Assembly (NCBI GenBank): GCA_035416745.1
Contig: DAOLNV010000092.1
Span: 1 to 20,089 of the forward strand
Source: Candidatus Hydrogenedentota bacterium
GTDB lineage: Bacteria; Hydrogenedentota; Hydrogenedentia; Hydrogenedentales; SLHB01
Length of the DNA: 20,089 nt
Direction: 5' to 3'
Made by a program: the position numbers and the translations under genes. Of the stretch, positions 7,137-14,181 are shown piece by piece. Each line of letters opens with the position of its first letter. Position 1 is the stretch's first letter. The notes under the pieces were generated by a model. The model saw nothing but the letters and a program-made list of their open reading frames with translations. It made no database searches and was not told where the DNA came from.

Positions 7137-7904
7137 TTAACCATTGTCGGCAGGCCTGTGCCCCACCCGGTTGTCATACGTCCAACCAAGGTCCGTGTCG
7201 GGGAAGTCATGGTACAGAATGCCGGGGCGATGCTTCCTCAGCGATTTCAGGCTACCGTCAGGACGCGCCATGCAGGCTGCCAGGCGTGAGGGACGGACCG
7301 ACGAATTGGTGGCCGAGATCCACATCCCATGGTCGGCGGCCCGCGTACGAACAGTTGCCGGCATCAACTCGTCCAGGCTTTGGCTCCCTGCCGGAACCCC
7401 CGCGTTATAGCAGGACAAGAAAAGTAGGACCACGCCCTCATCACGGTACCGCTCAAAGAGTTTGGGAAAGCACATATCGAAACAAATCAATAATCCACAT
7501 TTGAAACCGTTGATTTCGAAGCAACAGATCTCGTTTCCCGGTTGGCAATAGAGCACCTCTTGCCGCCCGTGCAAATGGAGCTTGTCGTAGGTCGCTACCG
7601 TCTTCCCTGCACTGGAAACAACGTGCAGAGAGTTACGAAGTTTGCCACCGTCAGGAAGCCTTCGATAGCTGCCGTAGATGGCCCATATGCCGCTCTCTGC
7701 CGCCGCCGCGGCGAGTTGTTCACGGTCACGCTCGACCTTTTGCCAGTCGATTTCGTCGAAACACGAGTAGCCGGGCAGCGAGCACTCCGGAAAGTGCACT
7801 ATGCTCGCCCCTTCCGCCGCCGCCTGACGGACATGGCGGACCATGTAGGCCGTGTTTCGGGCTACATCACCCGAGATAGGAAACTGGCTCGTGGCGGTTC
7901 TCAT
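7137..7904 (-). CDS. Carbon-nitrogen hydrolase (nitrilase superfamily amidohydrolase)
   Basis: The product has 255 residues, close to the usual size of the family. All three catalytic residues of the nitrilase superfamily are visible: Glu40 in FPECSLPGY, Lys108 in YDKLHL and Cys141 in LLICFDMCFP. The enzyme should hydrolyse a C-N bond in an amide, carbamoyl compound or nitrile in the cytoplasm; the substrate cannot be read from the sequence. An open frame extends to GTG 7976, but the conserved family N-terminus begins with the beta strand MRTATSQFPI, so ATG 7904 is preferred; a GGTGAAAG stretch lies about 10-17 bases upstream. It sits between two paralogous HTH genes on the same strand, 159 bases downstream of the longer one, which suggests cargo within a mobile or recombination-prone segment rather than a pathway operon. 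Identification as a family member is firm. Confidence 0.9.
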   Translation of the reverse strand: MRTATSQFPISGDVARNTAYMVRHVRQAAAEGASIVHFPECSLPGYSCFDEIDWQKVERDREQLAAAAAESGIWAIYGSYRRLPDGGKLRNSLHVVSSAGKTVATYDKLHLHGRQEVLYCQPGNEICCFEINGFKCGLLICFDMCFPKLFERYRDEGVVLLFLSCYNAGVPAGSQSLDELMPATVRTRAADHGMWISATNSSVRPSRLAACMARPDGSLKSLRKHRPGILYHDFPDTDLGWTYDNRVGHRPADNG

Positions 7905-8063
7905 CTTGCGGGCACTTTCACCTGTCCGTTGTCCGAAGTCAAGATTAGCGGTACGGAATCGTATTCGCGGTGCCACCGTTATGATGTTGACAATAATCTT
8001 CTGCGAGTTAGCCGGGAGATCGAAGTACGGATCAATCGCGGGGAATTGTATGATAGGTGCTGT

Positions 8064-8936
8064 TCAAATTGCACGGAACAGCTTACGGAATACGCGCGTC
8101 TGTCTCTTGTGAGATGCGATTTGCGTGAAGGGACGCAGGCGTCTCTCTGAGAAAAGGTGGAATTGGTCATCCGAAAGATTCAGCAGAGCATCGAGGATCT
8201 CCGGCGCAAGTTTCAGCAGGTTAAGCGTCTGAGTGACGCGAGATCGTGACAGACCCAGATGTTCCGCCAGGTCTGCTTGAGAAGCATACGTGCCGTTTTC
8301 GAGAAGGTCTTTGAGAACGAGTGCGTGTTTCACTGGATTGATGACCGGGTTTGACGGTCCTATCGGAGGCACCAGTGGTTCTGCACCTGCGGGTTCAATG
8401 CCCGATACGAAAAACTCGCCTCTGGACATTCTCGAAACGTCTGCAAAGAAGGCCAGATTGAAAAAGTTCGTGAATCTTTCGGACGGGGGGAGCCAGTCAT
8501 GACCCAATGTGAGAACTGGTAAACCTCCGGTTCTCACATTGTTCTTTTGTGCGAGGGTGTTCAGGAAGGCAGTTGTGTTCCCGCGGATGTGCACGTCTGT
8601 GCCGTTAACTACAATCTCATCAACAAGATAGCGTACGCAGCGCCTGGCCGCCGCGCTCTCGGGGACAACGAAGAGTCTGTTGAGCAAACCCCGGCTCGAA
8701 CGGATGCTCTCCGGGGTGTGAACAGACTCCGGGATCGGTTTTAGCGTCTGATAATTTCCAGGCTCGTTGGTAACCGATTCGCGCTTTTCGCGCAGTTCCA
8801 GGACTCGCTTGCCGCCCCACTCCATGTCGACCGCACCGGCCCCAATCGCGGCGAGCCGGCGCTCAGGCTTCAACTTGATCGAGCCGAATTTCTTCTTCAG
8901 GCGCTTTCGGGCCCCGGACGTGCTCTGGTGCATCAT
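8064..8936 (-). CDS. Recombinase-associated HTH protein, full-length paralog
   Basis: This 290-residue protein has a basic N-terminus (RKRLKKKFG) and a middle region (about 95-150, including RYLVDEIVVNGTDVHIRG) that resembles the beta-rich C-terminal part of large serine recombinases. A ParB-like helix-turn-helix follows at about 218-245 (ADLAEHLGLSRSRVTQTL), then LNLLKLAPEILDALLNL and FSERRLRPF. No resolvase catalytic domain (N-terminal serine, RxxR-type arginines) is present, so it is not a recombinase itself; it may be the detached C-terminal module of one. Two ATGs at 8936 and 8933 are possible starts, with no convincing ribosome site. An in-frame TGA lies eleven codons upstream (8967-8969); beyond it a 23-codon frame begins at ATG 9038 with GAGGTG ahead. 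A shorter paralog lies at 6335-6793. DNA binding is likely; the biological role is unknown. Confidence 0.68.
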   Translation of the reverse strand: MMHQSTSGARKRLKKKFGSIKLKPERRLAAIGAGAVDMEWGGKRVLELREKRESVTNEPGNYQTLKPIPESVHTPESIRSSRGLLNRLFVVPESAAARRCVRYLVDEIVVNGTDVHIRGNTTAFLNTLAQKNNVRTGGLPVLTLGHDWLPPSERFTNFFNLAFFADVSRMSRGEFFVSGIEPAGAEPLVPPIGPSNPVINPVKHALVLKDLLENGTYASQADLAEHLGLSRSRVTQTLNLLKLAPEILDALLNLSDDQFHLFSERRLRPFTQIASHKRQTRVFRKLFRAI

Positions 8937-9157
8937 GGAATGCGCGGGGGCGGCTTCTTCACGTGGTCAAAGCGGACAGGCGCGCACGGCGCCGCCGCAG
9001 GGATTCTCGAGATTTCGGGAATGAGTAACCGCAATCATGGGAACACCTCGCCCATGCAATCGCCTGGCGATGTACTTTCCCGCTACCCGAACGCGCCGGT
9101 TTCCGCTTGAATGCCACCTTCAATCATGCACGCAACCCCGATGGCGGGTGCGTCCAA

Positions 9158-10306
9158 CTAGGGTTTCTCCGCCACGCGAAGTGACGAAGGCATCGCCGGA
9201 ACGGAGACGCGCTCGCCCGTGTCCGTTACCTTTTCCCCTTCGACGCGATACAACCACAACTCGCGGATTGGGTGACACTGCACGACGAGGTATTTCCCGT
9301 CCGGCGAGAATGCTACCCCCTCCGGTATCGGCCCCGTCCGCAAGGTCTGGACGACTTCGAAGGTTCTTCCCCTGCGCGCCAGTATCGTGAGCTTGCCATG
9401 CTCCTCGAAGCGGGGGTCGTCTTTCGCGAGATTGGACCCTTCCATCAGTACCGCCGCTACCAGTTTGCCGTCTGGACTAATCTCTATGGACTCGGGCCCG
9501 GACCCAATGGGGACATAGTCGCTCGTGCGGGGTGGGTCCGCCTTGAGATCGACCACCGTTAACGCGTCCTCGTCGGGAAAACCCTGCCCGGAACCGGCCG
9601 TGAGCGCAAAGGCGCCGTCAGGGCTGATCACACAGCGATAGGGGCCGCCGCAGACCGAAAACTTTCGGTCGGTCAGCGCAAGATTGCCATTCTCGATTGT
9701 CAACACGGCGAGGTATCCGCCGGCGTTCACGCTCGCCACGGCCATGGTCCCGTCCGGGCTGATCGAGACATCCGACACCTGGTCCTCGGGCTCGCACACC
9801 TTGACCGTCTGCTTGACGGCAACTTTCTTGCCGTCTATGGACAGCATCGAGATGGCGCCCGCCGCGCGATTGGCCACGAGCGCGTAGCTTCCGTCTCGCG
9901 CGATAGACATGCCCGAAGGCTGCGCGTCCGTTTCAATCTGGTCGATCATCGCGGGCGGGTCCGCGGTCAAATCCAGCACGTGAATCACGTTGTCAGGAAT
10001 CCACTTGCCGGGATTCTTCGGGTCCGGCAACGTCGAACTCGCGATAAGCGCCAGCCGTTCATCCGGCGTGATTGCGATGTTCGATGGCGGCCCGATTACG
10101 CTGTTCCGGACGTTGTCGATGTGCGTGACCTTCGGCGGAAACGTCGAGAAGTTCAGGATGGAAAGGGAATCCGGCGGCGCGTCAGGCAGCACGACCGCCG
10201 TGCCGCTGGTGAGATCGATCTTGGCCTCGTTCCCCGAAAGCATAAGCTGGCTGCTGGCGGTCATGGCCAGTGCACACGCAATCAAACAGATCTTCGCGAT
10301 TCTCAC
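9158..10306 (-). CDS. Secreted YVTN-type beta-propeller protein (lactonase-like fold)
   Basis: A 382-residue protein begins with a signal peptide (MRIAKICLIACALAMTASS) and then carries six or seven propeller blades. The blade signature recurs as S.DG..A or S.DGK..V: ITPDERLALIAS, IARDGSYALVAN, ISPDGTMAVAS, ISPDGAFALTAG, ISPDGKLVAAV and FSPDGKYLVV. Such repeats occur in YVTN/YncE-like proteins and in 6-phosphogluconolactonase-like or quinoprotein-type propellers. No catalytic residues can be assigned, so a binding or scaffold role in the periplasm is as likely as enzymatic activity. The start is a GTG at 10306, supported by GGGAG 6 bases upstream. The gene appears monocistronic, 221 bases upstream of the HTH gene on the same strand and divergent from the H1-like minigene. 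Confidence 0.85.
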   Translation of the reverse strand: MRIAKICLIACALAMTASSQLMLSGNEAKIDLTSGTAVVLPDAPPDSLSILNFSTFPPKVTHIDNVRNSVIGPPSNIAITPDERLALIASSTLPDPKNPGKWIPDNVIHVLDLTADPPAMIDQIETDAQPSGMSIARDGSYALVANRAAGAISMLSIDGKKVAVKQTVKVCEPEDQVSDVSISPDGTMAVASVNAGGYLAVLTIENGNLALTDRKFSVCGGPYRCVISPDGAFALTAGSGQGFPDEDALTVVDLKADPPRTSDYVPIGSGPESIEISPDGKLVAAVLMEGSNLAKDDPRFEEHGKLTILARRGRTFEVVQTLRTGPIPEGVAFSPDGKYLVVQCHPIRELWLYRVEGEKVTDTGERVSVPAMPSSLRVAEKP

Positions 10307-10631
10307 GGATGCTCCCTCTGCGTTGTCCCGCGTTCAGCCCCGGACCGACTACCGATGATAGCGGAAGATACTCAAACCGACAACTCCACCGTGAAAAGTG
10401 CCGCCCTGGATACAATTCCAGCGCCGAAGGGATTATGGGCCGTCCAGCGTCAGGTGCTGGGCGACGGTCCCGCGCATTGGCAAAAGAAGCACTTGAGATC
10501 CTACGCTTCGCCGGATGGACTACACGCATTATTCGCCCGTCATCCCAATATACCCAACGCCGCCCCGAGAGCCCCGAACCCCGCCCAACTCGACCTCTGG
10601 GCCGTCGGACACCAGTGAAGACCGAAACCGC

Positions 10632-10650
10632 GAAATCTCCGGGAGATTTC
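10632..10650. promoter_or_regulatory. Perfect 9-1-9 inverted repeat, candidate operator
   Basis: GAAATCTCC (10632-10640) and GGAGATTTC (10642-10650) form a perfect inverted repeat with a single central base. It lies 15 bases upstream of a -35-like element and about 100 bases upstream of the H1-like minigene. The tight dyad symmetry suits a dimeric regulator better than an RNA hairpin, whose loop would consume the centre pairs. No regulator is identified. Confidence 0.4.
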
Positions 10651-10665
10651 TGGTCACACAACATA

Positions 10666-10694
10666 TTGCGCATCTTAGTGAAATGTGCTACATT
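10666..10694 (+). promoter_or_regulatory. Possible promoter of the H1-like minigene
   Basis: TTGCGC (10666-10671) and TACATT (10689-10694) are separated by 17 bases. They match the sigma-70 consensus at 3 of 6 and 4 of 6 positions. A start near 10701 would give a leader of about 46 bases. This is a pattern match only. Confidence 0.35.
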
Positions 10695-10746
10695 ATGTGG
10701 TAGGGGGATAGGTTGTTGTGTTGAGTAGGTAACAAGGAGACAGAAG

Positions 10747-10854
10747 ATGCCAGCAGCTAAGAAGAAAGTGGCAAAGAAGAAACCCGTAGCCAAGAAGAAG
10801 TCAGCAGCGAAAAAACCCGCCGCCAAGAAATCTAGAGCCGGTTGCAAGAAGTAG
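10747..10854 (+). CDS. Lysine/alanine-rich H1-like small basic protein, 35 residues
   Basis: ATG 10747 to TAG 10854 encodes 35 residues, of which about half are lysine and most others alanine or proline. They are arranged in repeated AAKKK, VAKKK and AAKKP units with a short SRAGCKK end. This is the composition of bacterial histone-H1-like (Hc1-type) tails, which bind DNA or RNA through charge. An AAGGAGA ribosome site (10734-10740) sits at an ideal 6-base spacing, and promoter-like elements and an inverted repeat lie upstream, so the frame is likely expressed. It has no globular domain and is shorter than typical H1-like proteins of 60-200 residues. The single cysteine near the end is unusual. 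The antisense strand reads as a false hydrophobic protein because lysine codons invert to phenylalanine and leucine. It could act in nucleoid compaction or RNA binding; this is inference. Confidence 0.75.
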   Translation: MPAAKKKVAKKKPVAKKKSAAKKPAAKKSRAGCKK

Positions 10855-10868
10855 TCTACTGACTCCAG

Positions 10869-10885
10869 CAGGCGCGTCGCGCCTG
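10869..10885 (+). terminator. Short GC-rich hairpin after the H1-like gene
   Basis: CAGGCGC (10869-10875) pairs with GCGCCTG (10879-10885) around a 3-base loop, 14 bases beyond the stop of the H1-like gene. No T-tract follows, so it is a weak terminator candidate. Confidence 0.4.
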
Positions 10886-10919
10886 AGACATGGCCACACA
10901 AAGTGAAGAAGAGCGAGGA

Positions 10920-10945
10920 GGGAGGGGCGTTCATCAGCCCCTCCC
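10920..10945 (-). terminator. Hairpin between convergent H1-like and DUF1080 genes
   Basis: GGGAGGGGC (10920-10928) pairs with GCCCCTCCC (10937-10945) over an 8-base loop. Read on the minus strand it lies about 100 bases after the DUF1080 stop and is followed by a pyrimidine-rich stretch (CTCTTCTTC). A factor-independent terminator is plausible, but the T-run is poor. Confidence 0.45.
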
Positions 10946-11046
10946 CCTCCAGTATTCAGACAGATGCCGGAATCCCATGCGCCAAGAAACCTCATCCTCC
11001 ACTCGCACATAGACTCCGTAACGGGCTTTCGTTCCGCGCCAACCAC

Positions 11047-12051
11047 TCAGTCTTTCAGCGGCAAATACCATATGTTCCGGAACCGCACCCGGTTGCCATG
11101 GTCTTGAAGGTGCAGAATGTCTTCCTTTGCGCCGGGTCCCGCGGTGCCGCCGGGTGTGGGCCCCGCGAGTGAAACGTTGTCCTGGATGGCTATGCCGTTG
11201 TGTCGCAATGTCACTCTGGCAGGCTCCTTCTGCGAACCGTCATCGTTGAGACGGGCTGCGCGGAATTCAATGTCGTACGTCTGCCAGCGCTCGGGTGGAA
11301 GCGAAGCGTTGACAAGCGGCGTGGAAATGTCGTACAAGCCACCGCAATCGCCTGCTGTTTGAGGCAGCACGCCGAAGGAGTCTAACAGTTGAACCTCGTA
11401 CCTGTTCTGCAGGTACACGCCGCTGTTGCTTCGCCCCTGGCCAAAGTCACCCGCCATGAGGGGCATGTAGAATTCCAGGTGGAGTGTGCAGTCGCCGATC
11501 TTTTCTTTGGTGGTGTTCGGCCCCGAGCCGGGCTGGACCCCCATGCTGCCGTCGTCGTAGGCTTTCCAGTTGCCATTGGTCCAGGCGCTCATGTCCGGGG
11601 CTTTGCCCGGTTCATAAGGAAGAAGCACCACGGCGCCTTCCGGAGGCGCCTGCCCCTCGGTCGTCGAATGCCGGTCGACCTTCTTGAGTTCGAACGAGGT
11701 GTCGTACGACCCGGTCGCTTTCAGCATGTCTTGGGCGGCCTCGGCATCCCACAAGCCCGAGCCTGTGTAACCATGGAAGGTGACGCGGGGGCCCACAAGC
11801 TGTCCGTGAAGCTCCACCTGGTTGATTTGATTTCCTTCGCCCTGGCACTGCGCCACCATGCGGTACAAGCCCGGGCCTTCAGCGACGATCAAGCCTTTGG
11901 CAGGAATGTCGGGACGCCCGACCCAATGAAAGACCCCCTCATACTCGCCCATGAACGCGTCGCCGCTTGCTTCGGGAGCCGGTTCGGCCAGAACCGGCAA
12001 GGCCACGCAGCATACTGCCGCGACACCAAAAAATAAAGCTCGTGTTTTCAT
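11047..12051 (-). CDS. Secreted DUF1080 protein (3-keto-disaccharide hydrolase-like)
   Basis: This encodes 334 residues with a signal peptide at 1-22 (cut after LPVLA). Residues 30-140 form the extra N-terminal domain common in planctomycete DUF1080 proteins, ending in APPEGAVVLLPY. Residues about 150-334 are the DUF1080 jelly-roll, with the family landmarks SNSGVYLQNRYEVQLLDS (208-225), CGGLYDIS (236-243), WQTYDIEF (256-263), RHNGI (283-287) and LQDHGNRVRFRNIW (315-328). The family is described as 3-keto-disaccharide hydrolases and other glycan-active proteins outside the cytoplasm. ATG 12051 is preferred because GAGGA lies 9 bases upstream; the upstream GTG 12087 would bury the signal peptide. 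It is divergent from the sodium:solute symporter, so the two may share a regulatory region. The family call is firm and the substrate unknown. Confidence 0.92.
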   Translation of the reverse strand: MKTRALFFGVAAVCCVALPVLAEPAPEASGDAFMGEYEGVFHWVGRPDIPAKGLIVAEGPGLYRMVAQCQGEGNQINQVELHGQLVGPRVTFHGYTGSGLWDAEAAQDMLKATGSYDTSFELKKVDRHSTTEGQAPPEGAVVLLPYEPGKAPDMSAWTNGNWKAYDDGSMGVQPGSGPNTTKEKIGDCTLHLEFYMPLMAGDFGQGRSNSGVYLQNRYEVQLLDSFGVLPQTAGDCGGLYDISTPLVNASLPPERWQTYDIEFRAARLNDDGSQKEPARVTLRHNGIAIQDNVSLAGPTPGGTAGPGAKEDILHLQDHGNRVRFRNIWYLPLKD

Positions 12052-12295
12052 CGTTGTCTTCCTCTCTGATTCGTTGACTGCCTCCACCGCCCGGCCAAGA
12101 GAAGTATCCTACCTTGAAAAGAAGGCGTATGCCAAGGTGACATCCAGATGCGGCAGCTTGAGGGACATCCTCACTTGAGGTATGTTTGAGTGGCTTCGCC
12201 TCTCGCCGAATCCGAGGGGGACTGGTCGAGTGGCATGGTTTCGACGGCCGCAGCGTGGCTGAAAAGAAATCCGTAGCAATCACAGGCAGGTCCGC

Positions 12296-14110
12296 ATGGG
12301 GAATCTCGATCCGTTGAAGTTGGATACCATCCGGGTGTCGGCGCTGGATCTGGGTATCATTGCCGTCTATCTCGCCGGAATCGTCATCACGGGGGTCTAC
12401 CTCTCGCGGTTGGCGTCCCGCAATGTGGATTCGTACTTCCTGGCCAGCCGGCGTTTGCCGTGGTGGATGCTCGGGCTCTCCGGGACGGCCTCGTATTTTG
12501 ATGTGACCGGCGTGATGTGGACAATTGCCTTCTTTTACATCATGGGACCACGCGCGATGTTCCTCCAATGGGAGTGGGGCTATGTGGCGATGGCCTTTTT
12601 TGCGGCCTATATGGGCAAATGGCTGCGACGGAGCAAGGTAGTTACGGGGGCGGAGTGGATGCTGATCAGGTTCGGCGGCGGGGTAGCGGGCGAGTTTGCA
12701 CGGCTCTCGTACGGGGTGCTCGCGGTGACCATCGCAGTAGCCTTCATCGGGTTCGACGAGTTCGGCTGCGGCAGCTTCCTTCACTTGTTCTTCCCGCAGT
12801 ATTCGCGCCATACACTGGCCATCACCTTGATGACGATCACGGGGCTGTACACCATCTCGGGGGGACTATTTGGCGTTATCGTGACGGACTTCATCCAGTT
12901 TTGCCTGATCTTGATAGGGTCCTTTGTCCTGATTGGCCAGTCCATCGCCACGTCTTCTTCGGAGACGCTGGCCGCGAATCTTCCGCGGGACTGGTTCGGC
13001 ATGACGCCGTTGTGGCACTGGCCGCGGCTGGAGCATTGGGAACTAACGGCCGGGTACCAGCTCTTCGCCTTGGTGAGCATCATGTGGATTGCCAAAGGGG
13101 TGTTTTTGTGCCTGGGCGGTCCCCAGCAGTTGTACGACATGCAGCGGTTCCTCGCTGCACGGAGCCCGCGCGATGCCTGCAAAGCCGGCATGTTGTGGGG
13201 CGTTGCGATGACGCCGATGTTCATGGTGGCAGCGGCGGTGGCCACCATCGGTGTGTGCACCTATGGGGGAGACCTGCAGCATCCGGAGAACCTGTATCCC
13301 GTGGTGATTGGGGGCATGCTGCCCGTGGGGGTCAAGGGGCTGGTGCTGTCGGGACTGCTGTCCGCCTTCATGTCCACGTTTTCTTCGACGGTGAATGCGG
13401 GCTCGTCGTATCTTCTACGCGATTTCTACCAGAACCTGCTGCGCCGGAACGCGTCACAGCGCGAGTTGGTCAATGCCGGCCGTTTGTGTGGCGTGGCCAT
13501 TATCGCGGTGGGCATTGCGGTGGGGATTCAGGCGCGCAATATTGACACCATTTTTGGCTGGATCATGATGACGCTCGGGACGGCCGTGTTGATGCCGAAC
13601 GTGCTCCGCTGGTTCTGGTGGCGATTCAATGGGTGGGGCTACGCGGTAGGAACGCTGGCCGGCGTCGGTTCTTCGCTGGCGGCGGCGCTCTGGTTCGGCG
13701 ATGCGCCGCTCTATGTCAGTTTCCCTGTGCTGTTCGGCGTGAGTACGCTGAGCAGCGTGTTCACTTCTCTTCTTACGCCAGCCACGGAAATCGAGACGTT
13801 GAAGGAATTCTACACCCGAATCCGCCCCGCGGGCTGGTGGGGGCCGGTGAAGAAGGCGGCACTCGAGGAGACGCCAGCCCTTGGGCGCGAGTCCTTCGGC
13901 TGGGATCTGTTCTCGGCGTTGGTGGGCGCGGCGGGCCTACACGGTCTTTTCATGGCGTCCTGCTACTTGTGCACGAGGCAATGGATGGCAGCGGCCCTGT
14001 CATTCGCCGAACTGGGCGTGGCCGCCATCATCCTGTACTTCTCGTGGTACAAACGCCTTCCCTCGCCGGACGAAGACGTGGAAATGGCGCCTATTCCAGA
14101 TACGATATGA
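12296..14110 (+). CDS. Sodium:solute symporter (SSS family)
   Basis: This is a 604-residue membrane protein with about 13-14 hydrophobic segments; the first starts near residue 17 (LDLGIIAVYLAGIVITGVYL). Family landmarks are the SRNVDSYFLASRRLPWW region after the first helix, ISGGLFGVIVTDFIQF (187-202), and LSGLLSAFMSTFSSTVNAGS (351-370). The last includes the serine cluster that forms the second sodium site in SSS transporters. It should import a sugar, uronic acid or similar solute with sodium across the inner membrane. The neighbouring isomerase and polysaccharide-degrading proteins suggest a sugar, which the sequence does not prove. A conventional ribosome site is weak (CAGG about 8 bases ahead of ATG 12296). 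It is divergent from the DUF1080 gene and convergent with the isomerase gene. Confidence 0.93.
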   Translation: MGNLDPLKLDTIRVSALDLGIIAVYLAGIVITGVYLSRLASRNVDSYFLASRRLPWWMLGLSGTASYFDVTGVMWTIAFFYIMGPRAMFLQWEWGYVAMAFFAAYMGKWLRRSKVVTGAEWMLIRFGGGVAGEFARLSYGVLAVTIAVAFIGFDEFGCGSFLHLFFPQYSRHTLAITLMTITGLYTISGGLFGVIVTDFIQFCLILIGSFVLIGQSIATSSSETLAANLPRDWFGMTPLWHWPRLEHWELTAGYQLFALVSIMWIAKGVFLCLGGPQQLYDMQRFLAARSPRDACKAGMLWGVAMTPMFMVAAAVATIGVCTYGGDLQHPENLYPVVIGGMLPVGVKGLVLSGLLSAFMSTFSSTVNAGSSYLLRDFYQNLLRRNASQRELVNAGRLCGVAIIAVGIAVGIQARNIDTIFGWIMMTLGTAVLMPNVLRWFWWRFNGWGYAVGTLAGVGSSLAAALWFGDAPLYVSFPVLFGVSTLSSVFTSLLTPATEIETLKEFYTRIRPAGWWGPVKKAALEETPALGRESFGWDLFSALVGAAGLHGLFMASCYLCTRQWMAAALSFAELGVAAIILYFSWYKRLPSPDEDVEMAPIPDTI

Positions 14111-14181
14111 GGCGTTATCGTTCGCGCGGGACCCTTCCGCCAGTCCCATAGGGTCGAGAAACCCGGCCCGTGCTCAAAGGA

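Larger units (their letters stand above)
10307..10746. other. Divergent intergenic region with promoter elements; ambiguous GC-rich frames
   Basis: This 440-base stretch separates the propeller gene (minus) from the H1-like minigene (plus). From 10355 to 10618 a plus-strand frame of 87 codons (ATG to TGA, no ribosome site) reads as plausible protein, with a tryptophan/glutamine-rich middle (LWAVQRQVLGDG). Two other frames are also open here, so it is not called as a gene. The last 120 bases hold an inverted repeat and a promoter-like pair, listed separately. Confidence 0.4.

Noticed and set aside
10182..10934. 250-codon minus-strand frame with an apparent membrane helix
   Set aside because: The phenylalanine/alanine/leucine-rich stretch is the antisense of the lysine/alanine repeats of the H1-like gene, and the rest overlaps the start of the propeller gene.
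11939..12811. 290-codon minus-strand frame spanning the DUF1080 start and the symporter start
   Set aside because: It crosses two well-supported genes in other frames and has low-information, charged composition.
12517..13545. 342-codon plus-strand frame inside the symporter gene
   Set aside because: It is an out-of-frame shadow of a clear SSS transporter, rich in H, R, G and V, with no domain.
14128..14155. Possible terminator hairpins between the convergent symporter and isomerase genes
   Set aside because: Only 5-6 pairs with long loops (GACCCT with AGGGTC, or GGGAC with GTCCC), mutually exclusive, and no T-tract.
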